Source of the DNA: Nitrospirota bacterium
GTDB taxonomy: Bacteria > Nitrospirota > Thermodesulfovibrionia > UBA6902
Direction: 5' to 3'
Assembly (NCBI GenBank): GCA_016214845.1
Contig: JACRMS010000011.1
Location: 1 to 63,082 of the forward strand
DNA: 63,082 bases
The position numbers and the translations under genes were made by a program. The notes beneath the pieces were generated by a model, which had not been told where the DNA came from, searched no databases, and saw only the letters and a program-made list of their open reading frames with translations. Of the stretch, positions 18,119 through 25,687 are shown piece after piece. Position 1 is the stretch's first letter; every line of letters starts with the position of its first letter.

Positions 18119-18147
18119 TTGACGGACAATTATAAAATGGGTAATAT
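18119..18147 (+). promoter_or_regulatory. Candidate promoter of the tRNA-Gln/tRNA-Glu genes
   Basis: TTGACG (18119-18124), a 17-base spacer, then TAATAT (18142-18147). The predicted start is near 18154, about 16 bases before the mature 5' end of tRNA-Gln. This is a sequence match only. Confidence 0.5.
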
Positions 18148-18169
18148 AAACGGGTTATGTAGTTGAAAT

Positions 18170-18243
18170 TGGGGAGTCGTCCAACGGCAGGACGGCAGCC
18201 TCTGGAGCTGCTTATAGGGGTTCGAATCCTCTCTCCCCAGCCA
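18170..18243 (+). tRNA. tRNA-Gln (anticodon CUG)
   Basis: The acceptor arms TGGGGAG and CTCCCCA pair over 7 bp, followed by G and an encoded CCA. The anticodon arm is GCAGC-CTCTGGA-GCTGC with CTG at the anticodon position. The T arm contains GTTCGAATC. It reads CAG codons. Confidence 0.95.
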
Positions 18244-18253
18244 ATATAAAACA

Positions 18254-18344
18254 AGTAAGAGGTAAGAAGTAGGAAGTCAGAGACAATAAAGAAAGAGATT
18301 TTAACACTTCTCACATTCTTACTTCTTATTTCTCACTTCTCACT
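18254..18344. repeat. Inverted pair of period-7 arrays between two tRNA genes
   Basis: The plus-strand units AGTAAGA, GGTAAGA, AGTAGGA, AGTCAGA run from 18254 to 18281. Minus-strand units (read on the plus strand as TCTTACT, TCTTATT, TCTCACT, TCTCACT) run from 18317 to 18344. The arms can pair in part, for example TAAGAAGTA. The pair separates tRNA-Gln from tRNA-Glu. Confidence 0.85.
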
Positions 18345-18352
18345 TTTTCACC

Positions 18353-18428
18353 GGTCCCATCGTCTAGTGGCCTAGGACGTGGCCCTCTCAAGGCTAAAAC
18401 ACGGGTTCGAGTCCCGTTGGGACCACCA
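18353..18428 (+). tRNA. tRNA-Glu (anticodon CUC)
   Basis: The acceptor arms GGTCCCA and TGGGACC are followed by A and an encoded CCA. The anticodon arm is TGGCC-CTCTCAA-GGCTA with CTC at the anticodon position, and the T arm is ACGGGTTCGAGTCCCGT. It reads GAG codons. Confidence 0.93.
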
Positions 18429-18552
18429 ATGATTTCAAAATCATCACTGCCTCTTATTGCTGCTGATGGCTTGCAGTAAATCCCGAAACTCTCCCGGTTC
18501 TTGGTCCAGGAAAAATTTCATTCAAAAGTTATATTCATATAATTAGAATAAA

Positions 18553-18643
18553 TTGACACGGCCGGTATTTCATGTTAAAAAAAACTTAATAAAAAGAAGT
18601 AACAAAAAATTCTCTTGACACGGTTGATACTCCGTGGTATAAG
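18553..18643 (+). promoter_or_regulatory. Strong sigma70-type promoter (with an upstream sister) before the riboswitch
   Basis: TTGACA (18615-18620), a 17-base spacer and TATAAG (18638-18643) give a near-consensus promoter with a start at about 18650, just before the riboswitch. The spacer region carries an inverted repeat CACGG-N8-CCGTG (18619-18636) that could be an operator. The nonamer TTGACACGG occurs also at 18553-18561, with TAAAAA 17 bases after its TTGACA, so a second, weaker promoter is possible. Confidence 0.65.
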
Positions 18644-18657
18644 AATTTTATTAATTC

Positions 18658-18768
18658 CCGAAAAGCCAAACCCTTTGCGAGAAGGGGACGGAAAGCACCG
18701 GGTCTTATGAATAGTCAGATAAGACAGCCGAGCTGCCGAAGAATAAACTTGGGCACGCTTGGCTTTTT
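18658..18768 (+). promoter_or_regulatory. c-di-GMP-I (GEMM) riboswitch with overlapping intrinsic terminator
   Basis: It keeps the GEMM-I core in order: CAAACC, a 6-bp hairpin CCCTTT/GAAGGG closed by a GCGA (GNRA) tetraloop (18671-18686), GGACGGAAAGCACCGGG, a second stem GTCTTAT/ATAAGAC (18702-18708 with 18719-18725), and AGCCGAGCTGCCGA. GCCGAGC-TGCC (18727-18737) can instead pair with GGCA (18752-18755) and GCTTGGC (18757-18763), followed by TTTTT, forming an intrinsic terminator. Aptamer and terminator share bases, so ligand binding should prevent termination (an ON switch). The first gene downstream is the wza-like gene at 19257. Discrimination between c-di-GMP and cGAMP cannot be decided by eye. 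Confidence 0.85.
18727..18768 (+). terminator. Intrinsic terminator alternative to the riboswitch aptamer
   Basis: An 11-bp stem (GCCGAGC plus TGCC against GGCA plus GCTTGGC, with one bulged C at 18756) is followed by TTTTT at 18764-18768. Its left arm is the conserved 3' part of the aptamer. Confidence 0.75.
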
Positions 18769-18990
18769 GCATTTATGTTATTCATTTTATTGAATGAATA
18801 ATTGCATCAAAAATTGTCTCATTCTAATTAAGCGTAAATAATTTCTGCTTTCCAGTAGTGGAAAGCAGAAACAGACTTTAATAACCGCATTGGTTACAAA
18901 AAACAATATGTAACTGAAAAGGCGGAGCAGTGCCTGATATATATTTTAAAACCATTCGGGAAAACAATTGATGATCTTATTTAATATGTA
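18769..18990 (+). other. Leader region with two perfect hairpins, no gene seen
   Basis: TTATTCATT (18778-18786) pairs with AATGAATAA (18793-18801). TTTCTGCTTTCCA (18842-18854) pairs with its exact complement (18859-18871) over a GTAG loop. Neither is followed by a T-run, so they are probably RNA structures or protein sites rather than terminators. An open stretch after 18862 (ending KPFGKTIDDLI) has no start codon and no family I know; it may be a remnant. Confidence 0.5.
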
Positions 18991-19003
18991 AGTATACAGG
19001 AAT

Positions 19004-19086
19004 AAAAAACTTCCATGCATGGCATGGGAGTTAATAATAACTAATAAAAAAATGCGAGGTCGGGAAACCAAACACTTAGGGGCTCT
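19004..19086 (-). ncRNA. Candidate small RNA, tandem copy 2
   Basis: On the minus strand TTGTAT (19121-19116), 17 bases, then TATTAA (19098-19093) predict a start near 19086. The RNA would begin with the same segment as its neighbour (CTAAGTGTTTGGTTTCCCG, then ACCTC) and end at a stem CTCCCATG/CATGGAAG (7 of 8 pairs, 19030-19010) followed by six T (19009-19004). Its length is about 83 nt. The -35 is weak. Confidence 0.45.
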
Positions 19087-19118
19087 TTTTGTTTAATAGC
19101 GCGGGTAAGATAAAAATA

Positions 19119-19193
19119 CAAAAAAACGCCCCTGCGTAGCAAGGGCGTAAGCCAGTAAATGATGAGGTCGGGAAACCAAACACTTAGAGGCTT
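19119..19193 (-). ncRNA. Candidate small RNA, tandem copy 1
   Basis: On the minus strand TTGACA (19228-19223), exactly 17 bases, then TTAAAT (19205-19200) predict a start near 19193. About 75 nt later stands a textbook intrinsic terminator: ACGCCCTTGC (19148-19139), loop TAC, GCAGGGGCGT (19135-19126) and a run of T (19126-19120). The RNA contains a C-rich unpaired segment (TTTCCCGACCTC), as in small RNAs that bind ribosome sites. It has no reading frame of note. It is antisense to the leader of the polysaccharide operon. Confidence 0.55.
19120..19148 (-). terminator. Minus-strand intrinsic terminator
   Basis: A 10-bp stem with one mismatch and a 3-nt loop is followed on the minus strand by a run of seven T. 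No protein gene to its right is transcribed on this strand for many kilobases, so it most likely ends a small RNA. Confidence 0.75.
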
Positions 19194-19256
19194 GTTTTTA
19201 TTTAAGCATGTTCATATGGAGATGTCAATATTCCTTAAAATATTCAGGAGTCTTAG

Positions 19257-20273
19257 ATGAAACGCAATAAAACATCTTTGTTATTGCCAAGCGTCGCTGC
19301 CGGATATTTCAACATACTCTTGATCCTTCTCTGCACTTTTTCATGCAGCAGCGTAGACACAATCAAACCGGGCACGGACTCTATTAACAATATGAAGGCC
19401 GCCTCCGAGAGTGAGAAAAGAAATACATTGATCCTGGAGCGGGCGATCAACGCATCCCGTCAGGAAGATTATATTCTTGGACCTGAAGACCTCGTTGAAA
19501 TCGATGTTTTTGAGGTGGATGAATTAAAACGGTCTGCCAGGATCAGTTCAACCGGCTTTATCAATTTGCCCCTTATCGGCAAGATAAACGCATCGGGTCT
19601 CTCTCTGTCTGAGCTTGAAACAGAGATCAGTAAAAGACTTCAGCAGTATCTTCAGGACCCGATAGTGAGCGTATTTATAAGGGAATACAGGAGCCAGAGG
19701 ATAACGGTTTTGGGCGCGGTAAAGAATCCGCAGGTACACAACGTGACCCGCCAGAAATTTTTACTTGATATGCTGTCTTATTCAGGCGGGCTTGCCGATG
19801 ATGCCGGAGATTTATGTTATGTGCAGAGGGGAGGCGGCACCGTCATCATAAGCCTGGATGAGCTATTGATTAAAGGCAACACAAAGCTGAACATACCGGT
19901 TTTTGCCGAGGACGTCATTCATGTCCCGAAAGGCGGGATCGTATTTGTAGATGGAGCGGTCATAAGCCCCGGCTCATTTGTTATAAAGGGAACGGTCACA
20001 TTGACGCAGGCAATTGCGATGGCCAAAGGTCTAAAGTACGAAGCATTGACAGGCCAGCTTAGAATCTATAGAAATTCCGGGACGGATGCAATGGAAACCA
20101 TAGATGTGGATTATGATGCGATCCTGGCGAATAAAGGCGCTGATTTCATTTTAAAAGACAAGGATGTCGTGATTGTGCCTCAAAGCGATGCCAAGGCATT
20201 CCTGAATGGTTTTGTTAAAACAGTCAGGGGCATGGTAACTTTCGGCGGCGCCTCTGTCGGGGCGGGACTGTAG
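19257..20273 (+). CDS. Wza-like polysaccharide export lipoprotein
   Basis: 338 residues. A signal peptide ends near a Cys (LLCTFSCSS), compatible with a lipoprotein although the lipobox is not canonical. The Poly_export domain begins at YILGPEDLVEIDVFEVDEL and continues through ISSTGFINLPLIGKINASGLSLSELE and DPIVSVFIREYRSQRITVLGAVKNP. Two SLBB-like segments follow (VHVPKGGIVFVDGAVISPGSF, VVIVPQSD). Such proteins form the outer-membrane exit for exopolysaccharide. CAGGAG lies 7 bases before the ATG. It is the first gene after the c-di-GMP riboswitch and is followed by its partner, a Wzc-like kinase. Confidence 0.9.
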   Translation: MKRNKTSLLLPSVAAGYFNILLILLCTFSCSSVDTIKPGTDSINNMKAASESEKRNTLILERAINASRQEDYILGPEDLVEIDVFEVDELKRSARISSTGFINLPLIGKINASGLSLSELETEISKRLQQYLQDPIVSVFIREYRSQRITVLGAVKNPQVHNVTRQKFLLDMLSYSGGLADDAGDLCYVQRGGGTVIISLDELLIKGNTKLNIPVFAEDVIHVPKGGIVFVDGAVISPGSFVIKGTVTLTQAIAMAKGLKYEALTGQLRIYRNSGTDAMETIDVDYDAILANKGADFILKDKDVVIVPQSDAKAFLNGFVKTVRGMVTFGGASVGAGL

Positions 20274-20318
20274 CGGAGGTGAGCTTGAATACTAAAAAAT
20301 TTTCCAAGGAGAAGCAGT

Positions 20319-22571
20319 ATGAGTAAATTAGATAGCAGTATTGAGAAGGCTTCCAGGCTGCGCTCTGATGCCGTGCAGGTAATAAGAAAAGAGCCTTTAC
20401 CAGCATCAGCATTTAAAATTCACTCAGAAGATGAAGAAGATCAATCCCATTTAAGAGACTATTTTAATATACTGCTGAAAAGAAAATGGATTGTGATGGC
20501 CTTCTTTATACCGGTCGTTGTAATTGCCGCGCTTGTATCATTCTTTTCGAAACCTTTATATAAATCATCAGCGACCATCCAGATCAAGGCGGAAAGCTCG
20601 AACCTGCTCACCTTTAAAGACATTTACGGCAAGGTGCCTGACCTGGAATATTATGAAACTCAATACAACATACTGAAGAGCCATGCCCTCGCGCAAAGGG
20701 TAGTGACAAGAATGGGGGAAGAGATAGAAAGGGAGGTCGAGCTTGCATCCGGAAATATCATTGATTCAGCATTGCAGCAGATAACAGGCGAGGGTGGGGA
20801 CAATCTGAAATGGGCCGACGCCGGGGCCAGGGACAGGGCATTAACGAATTACCTTGTCAGTAAAATAGAGGTGGACCCTATAAAGAAATCCCAGCTTGTG
20901 AATGTCAATTTCATATCATACGATCCGGTGCTGGGCGCCAATCTCGCCAATACAATGGCCGATGAATACATAAAGTTCACACTGGACAGTAAACTTGAGC
21001 CTACCCGGCAGGCAAAAAACAGGCTCGAACAAGAAGTTGAAGATATGAAAGTAAAGCTCGATAAATCTGAAGAGCAGCTCAACGAATACGTTAGAAGAAA
21101 CCGGATTTTCTTTTTCAATAAAGAACAGAACTACGAGAATATCCTGACACAGAAACTCTCAACACTTTCCAAAGAGCTTAATCAGGCGACAACCGAGAGG
21201 ATTTCCAGGGAAGCTCTTTATCAGGAAGTCGAAAAATCCGGGACCGATTACAGTTTTATCCTCCAGAACTCTCTCATACAATCTCTTACGATGGATTATA
21301 TAAAGCAGGAATCGGAATACGTTAATCTTTTAAAGATACACAAACCCGATTACCCGAAGATGCTCCGTCTCAAAGAGCAGATAGAAAAAATAAAGAGCAG
21401 CATCGAGGCGGAGGAACAGAAGCTTATCAACACTCTGGATTCTGATTATAAGATAGCAGTAAAGAAGGAAGGATATCTGGCGTCCGCAATAGAAGCGCTT
21501 CATAAGGACGTTAATACTTTCCAGGAAAAGATGGGACAGTTGCAGATATTAACGAGAGAAGTCGATACGAACAGAGATCTTCATAACTCTCTTTTACAAA
21601 GACTCAAGGAAGTAGGCATAAGCACAGCGCTCACTGAAAGCAATGTGCAGGTCCTTGACAGGGCGGAAATTCCCAAGGCCCCTTTCAAACCCAATAAAGC
21701 CTTTAACATGGCTTTGGCGCTGATGTTCGGATTGTCCGGCGGAGTTTTGCTCGCCTTCTTTGTCGAATATTTTGACCGCACCATAAGGACACCTGACGAT
21801 GTTGAAAAAAACTCCCCGGTCCGGGTAATAGGTATGGTGCCGATCTCCGGCCAAAAGACTGCAAAGCTTGTCTATGCTAACTCAAATAACAATGAGGCCT
21901 TTACAGAGGCTTTCAGGTCTCTAAGCACTTTTATCCAGTTTACAAATGTCTCCAGTCCGCCAAAGCAAATCCTTGTCACGAGCCCATTGCAGGGAGAAGG
22001 TAAAACCATTTTGGCAGTTAATGCCGCAATGAGCCTTGCAAATTTCCTCGGGAGGGGAGTTGTTATTGATGCCGACTTCAGGAGACCCAAGATCCACACC
22101 TTTTTTGATTTTGATAATTCCAAGGGGCTTTCATCATTTCTCACGGGGGACACGGAGCTTGAGGGATTGGCAAGAAAATCTACCCGTCCCGGACTCGATG
22201 TCATAACCAGCGGTCCGATGCCGCCAAATCCTTCCGAGCTTTTAAACTCTCTTCGCATGAGAGAGCTTGTTGAAGCGCTCTCCTCAAGCTATGACTACGT
22301 GATAATAGACTCCGCGCCGGTGCTGGGAATATCCGACAGCCTGATCCTTTCCGCCCTGGTCGAATCCGTAATATTGGTAGTTAAATCCAGCAACACGCCT
22401 GCTGATGCATTGACCCAGACATATAAGCTTTTGAACAACGTAAATGCAACGATACTCGGTGTTGTAGTAAACGGCGTTAATCCCAAGACGAAATACGGAT
22501 ACGCATATTATCAAAGCCCTTATGGAGACGCAGCAAAGCGCGCCGGTAAATCTGTCGGAAAACAAACATGA
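20319..22571 (+). CDS. Wzc-like chain-length determinant with tyrosine autokinase domain
   Basis: 750 residues. Wzz domain with two membrane segments (around residues 55-75, KRKWIVMAFFIPVVVIAALV, and about 465-485, ALALMFGLSGGVLLAFFVEYF) enclosing a long periplasmic coiled coil. The C-terminal BY-kinase has Walker A SPLQGEGKT (about 555-563), Walker A' VVIDADFRRP and Walker B YVIIDSAPV, and ends in a tyrosine-rich tail (YGYAYYQSPYGD) of the kind that is autophosphorylated. It controls polymer length and export with the Wza-like protein. AAGGAG lies before the ATG. All kinase motifs are intact. Confidence 0.93.
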   Translation: MSKLDSSIEKASRLRSDAVQVIRKEPLPASAFKIHSEDEEDQSHLRDYFNILLKRKWIVMAFFIPVVVIAALVSFFSKPLYKSSATIQIKAESSNLLTFKDIYGKVPDLEYYETQYNILKSHALAQRVVTRMGEEIEREVELASGNIIDSALQQITGEGGDNLKWADAGARDRALTNYLVSKIEVDPIKKSQLVNVNFISYDPVLGANLANTMADEYIKFTLDSKLEPTRQAKNRLEQEVEDMKVKLDKSEEQLNEYVRRNRIFFFNKEQNYENILTQKLSTLSKELNQATTERISREALYQEVEKSGTDYSFILQNSLIQSLTMDYIKQESEYVNLLKIHKPDYPKMLRLKEQIEKIKSSIEAEEQKLINTLDSDYKIAVKKEGYLASAIEALHKDVNTFQEKMGQLQILTREVDTNRDLHNSLLQRLKEVGISTALTESNVQVLDRAEIPKAPFKPNKAFNMALALMFGLSGGVLLAFFVEYFDRTIRTPDDVEKNSPVRVIGMVPISGQKTAKLVYANSNNNEAFTEAFRSLSTFIQFTNVSSPPKQILVTSPLQGEGKTILAVNAAMSLANFLGRGVVIDADFRRPKIHTFFDFDNSKGLSSFLTGDTELEGLARKSTRPGLDVITSGPMPPNPSELLNSLRMRELVEALSSSYDYVIIDSAPVLGISDSLILSALVESVILVVKSSNTPADALTQTYKLLNNVNATILGVVVNGVNPKTKYGYAYYQSPYGDAAKRAGKSVGKQT

Positions 22572-22639
22572 ATATAAAAAGTCTGCCCCAATAATATCTG
22601 TGATAATACCACTGTCAAAAAACATCACGCAGAAGGGCT

Positions 22640-22800
22640 TATGAAAAATTATTTTTGCAAGCTTGCAGTCTCCTGCGCCCGCAAAACAGCATCCCTGATA
22701 AAGGATGCTTCAGAAAGACATGAAGTAACCCGCCAATTCGTAAGCTGTGTTTAAGAAACTTTTCTTGAACACAGATTAGTCAGAAAACATTTTGAGATAT
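22640..22800 (+). other. Intergenic hairpins between wzc-like and wbpB-wbpD genes
   Basis: Two hairpins can be seen in the 275-base gap: AGCATCC/GGATGCT (about 22688-22709, 7 bp) and CTGTGTTTAAGA/TCTTGAACACAG (about 22743-22772, 11 of 12 plus a G-U). No T-run follows either one. No gene is evident. Confidence 0.45.
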
Positions 22801-22846
22801 TTCGCAAGCTGAAATCAGCCCCGCAGGCTGAGCAAGGGGGATTACA

Positions 22847-24433
22847 ATGGAAAACCATGGGAAATTTATTGGCCTTATCGGCCTTGGTTACTGGGGGAAA
22901 AATATCCTCCGTAATCTCTGCGAAATAGGGGCCCTTCACACAGCATGTGACTCCGAGCCGCTGATACTTTCAGAACGGCAGGAAAGGTTCCGGGATATAA
23001 ACTTTACAACGTCCCTTGACGATGTTTTAAATGAGCCTGACATAAAGGCCGTCGCAATCGCCACTCCTGCCGCGACTCACTATGATCTTGTCAAACAAGC
23101 GCTGCTGAAAGGAAAGGATGTCTTTGTTGAAAAACCGCTTGCTTTGAGCGTCAACGAAGGTGAAGACCTTGTGGCGTTAGCCAAAAAAGAAAACAGGGTC
23201 TTGATGGTCGGGCATATACTGCAATATCATCCGGCGGTCAAAAAACTAAAAGAACTTATAGACTCCGGCGAACTCGGCAAGATCCAGTATATTTATTCGA
23301 ACCGCCTTAATATCGGCAAGCTCAGGACTGAGGAAAACATACTCTGGAGTTTCGCGCCCCATGATATTTCGGTGATCCTTATGCTTCTCGGCGAGGAACC
23401 GGTAAAGGTGTCCGCCTTTGGAGGGGACTATCTGAATAGCGGAGTTTATGACACTACACTCACGACTCTGGAGTTTAAAAATGAGATCAAGAGCCATATC
23501 TTTGTCAGCTGGCTTCATCCGTATAAAGAGCAGAGGCTGATCTTTGTCGGTTCAAAGGCAATGGCGGTCTTTGACGACGTGAGCGAAGAAAAACTGTTTG
23601 TCTATCCCCATAAGATAGAGTGGAAGAACGGCAAGATCCCGGTTGCTCATAAGGCTGACTATGATGTTGTGCCGGTAGAAAAAGGCGAACCCTTAAAGCA
23701 GGAGTTAGAGCATTTCGCGGATTGTGTACTTTGGAGGAAGAGGCCGGTAACAGACGGCGTTGAGGGCCTGAAGGTATTAAAAATTCTTGATGCGGCACAG
23801 AAGGGGCTTACAAGAGGAAAAGATGCAAAAACTGAATCCAGGACCCGGAATTATCACCTGCATGAAAGCGCCTATATCGACGCTGACACCAGTATAGACG
23901 AGGGGACCAGGATATGGCATTTCTCGCATGTGCTGAAAGGGTCCCGAATAGGGAAGAACTGCATCATCGGGCAGAATGTCACCGTGGGGCCTGACGCGGT
24001 AATCGGCGACAGGTGCAAGATTCAGAACAATGTGTCGGTATATAAAGGCGTAATACTTGAAGACGAAGTTTTTTGCGGTCCCTCATGCGTATTCACAAAC
24101 GTTTATAACCCCCGGGCCTTCATTGAGAGAAAGCACGAGTTCAGGCAGACGCTTGTTAAAAAAGGCGCGACCCTCGGGGCCAATTCAACTATCGTGTGCG
24201 GGGTGAAGATCGGAGAATACTCCATGATAGGCGCGGGCGCAGTCGTAAAGACCGACGTGCCGGACCACGCCATTGTAGCAGGCGTCCCTGCCAGGCAGAT
24301 TGGATGGACGTGCAGGTGCGGCACGACTTTAAGATTCAATGATAAACAAGGCATCTGTGCTGACTGTGATAATGAGTACATGCTGGACAATGATCATCTC
24401 ATAACAATCAAAGAAAGGGTGCTAAGCAAATGA
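22847..24433 (+). CDS. Fused Gfo/Idh/MocA dehydrogenase and left-handed beta-helix acetyltransferase (WbpB-WbpD type)
   Basis: 528 residues. Residues 1 to about 325 form a Gfo/Idh/MocA oxidoreductase (IGLIGLGYWGKNILRN for NAD+, VFVEKPLAL as the EKP motif). Residues about 335-490 are hexapeptide repeats (IDEGTRIWHFSHV, IGKNCIIGQNVTVGPDAVIGD, IGAGAVVKTDVPDHAIVAGVPAR), as in WbpD-type N-acetyltransferases. The tail carries a CxC...CxxC pair, a possible zinc ribbon. In Pseudomonas, WbpB oxidises UDP-GlcNAcA at C3, WbpE transaminates and WbpD acetylates, giving a 2,3-diacetamido uronic acid. The next gene is a WbpE-like aminotransferase, so the whole sequence fits. Specificity is inferred. Confidence 0.88.
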   Translation: MENHGKFIGLIGLGYWGKNILRNLCEIGALHTACDSEPLILSERQERFRDINFTTSLDDVLNEPDIKAVAIATPAATHYDLVKQALLKGKDVFVEKPLALSVNEGEDLVALAKKENRVLMVGHILQYHPAVKKLKELIDSGELGKIQYIYSNRLNIGKLRTEENILWSFAPHDISVILMLLGEEPVKVSAFGGDYLNSGVYDTTLTTLEFKNEIKSHIFVSWLHPYKEQRLIFVGSKAMAVFDDVSEEKLFVYPHKIEWKNGKIPVAHKADYDVVPVEKGEPLKQELEHFADCVLWRKRPVTDGVEGLKVLKILDAAQKGLTRGKDAKTESRTRNYHLHESAYIDADTSIDEGTRIWHFSHVLKGSRIGKNCIIGQNVTVGPDAVIGDRCKIQNNVSVYKGVILEDEVFCGPSCVFTNVYNPRAFIERKHEFRQTLVKKGATLGANSTIVCGVKIGEYSMIGAGAVVKTDVPDHAIVAGVPARQIGWTCRCGTTLRFNDKQGICADCDNEYMLDNDHLITIKERVLSK

Positions 24434-25602
24434 AACAGATACCAATGCTTGATCTAAAGGGCGAATACGAATATATGAAGGCTGATATAGATTCAGCCAT
24501 TAAACGGTGCCTTGAACACCAGAAGTGGGTCCTCGGCCCTGAGGTAAAGGAACTGGAGGAGACGATAGCTGGCTACGTGAATGTGAAACACTGTGTAGGG
24601 ATATCTTCCGGGACCGATGCCCTGGTCCTTTCACTCAGGGCGCTTGCGATAAAAATAAAAGGCAAAGAGTATTGGGACAGGAATGATCTGATAATAACAA
24701 CACCCTTTACTTTTACGGCTACAGGAGACGCGATACTCCGCGCCGGGGCGACTCCTGTATTTGTCGATATCGACCCTGTCACATACAACATCGATACAGA
24801 CAGGATACTTGAATGTGTCTCATCATCAAAGGGAGAAAATTTTGTAGGCATATTGCCGGTGCATCTTTACGGCCGGGGCTGCGACATGGACAGGTTAATG
24901 GATATCGCAAGAGAATATGATCTCTTTGTCGTGGAAGACGTGGCACAGGCCTTCGGCGGAAGCCATGAGGGCAGGAAACTCGGCTCCATCGGCGCTGCGG
25001 GAATTTTCAGTTTTTTCCCTTCAAAAAATCTCGGCGGGTTTGGCGACGGAGGGATGGTTTCTACAAACGATGATGAGATAGCGGGACTGGTCCGCATGTT
25101 GTTGAAGCATGGCGGAAAAGACAAATACAACGTTGATTATGTCGGCTACAACGCGAGACTCGACACGCTTCAGGCAGCCGTGCTCCTGTCAAAGATCAAA
25201 TACCTGGACGAGTTCAACAGGCGCCGGAGAAACATCGCGGAGATATATACCAGCTCTCTCACAGGCCTTGCAGGATTAATCTTACCGGGCAATAAAGCAG
25301 GGCATGTTTACCATCAATACACAGTGCGTGCATCGAGGCGTATGGAACTACAGGCATATCTCAAGGGAATGGGCATATCCACGATGATATATTATCCGTT
25401 CCCGCTGCACAGGATGAAGGTGTTTGAAGGCAGAATGAATATCCCGGGAGCATTGACCAATGCTGAAAGGGCGGCTGAAGAGGTGTTCTCACTCCCGATA
25501 GGGCCTTTGCAGAAAGATGAAGACACAAAATATGTGATTGATGCGATCAAACGGTTTGTAGAGATCAACCAGGAAAACCACAATATAGTCTCAGTTTATT
25601 AA
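24430..25602 (+). CDS. DegT/DnrJ/EryC1-family sugar aminotransferase (WbpE-like)
   Basis: 390 residues. PLP enzyme with CVGISSGTDALVLSLRAL, VEDVAQAFGGSHEGRKLGSIG and the aldimine lysine K199 in FFPSKNLGGFGDGGM. Family members transfer an amino group from glutamate to a keto sugar nucleotide. It overlaps the fused WbpB-WbpD gene by 4 bases (ATGA), so the substrate is probably the 3-keto uronic acid made by that enzyme. Its length is slightly above the usual 360-380, with an insertion KGKEYWDRND near residue 75. Confidence 0.9.
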   Translation: MKQIPMLDLKGEYEYMKADIDSAIKRCLEHQKWVLGPEVKELEETIAGYVNVKHCVGISSGTDALVLSLRALAIKIKGKEYWDRNDLIITTPFTFTATGDAILRAGATPVFVDIDPVTYNIDTDRILECVSSSKGENFVGILPVHLYGRGCDMDRLMDIAREYDLFVVEDVAQAFGGSHEGRKLGSIGAAGIFSFFPSKNLGGFGDGGMVSTNDDEIAGLVRMLLKHGGKDKYNVDYVGYNARLDTLQAAVLLSKIKYLDEFNRRRRNIAEIYTSSLTGLAGLILPGNKAGHVYHQYTVRASRRMELQAYLKGMGISTMIYYPFPLHRMKVFEGRMNIPGALTNAERAAEEVFSLPIGPLQKDEDTKYVIDAIKRFVEINQENHNIVSVY

Positions 25603-25687
25603 TTTACCGGAAATGGTTTCCTGCTGGGCAGGAATGACACCAGCCGGTCACTCCCATAAAAACGGGAATAAGGAAGGCAGGGCAGGC

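Larger units (their letters stand above)
19056..19193. repeat. Two direct copies of a ~28-bp sequence, 108 bp apart
   Basis: The segment beginning GAGGTCGGGAAACCAAACAC at 19056 recurs at 19164, with identity through CTTAG and on into RGGCT. On the minus strand the likeness extends into an A/T-rich TTAAA-type -10 region, which suggests duplicated small transcription units. Confidence 0.85.

Noticed and set aside
18751-18772. Sigma54 promoter (GGCACG...TTGCA)
   Set aside because: The distance between the GG and GC pairs is not the required 10 bases, and the stretch is better explained as a terminator arm.
19056-19193. CRISPR array
   Set aside because: Only two copies 108 bp apart, with promoter and terminator signals between and no cas genes.
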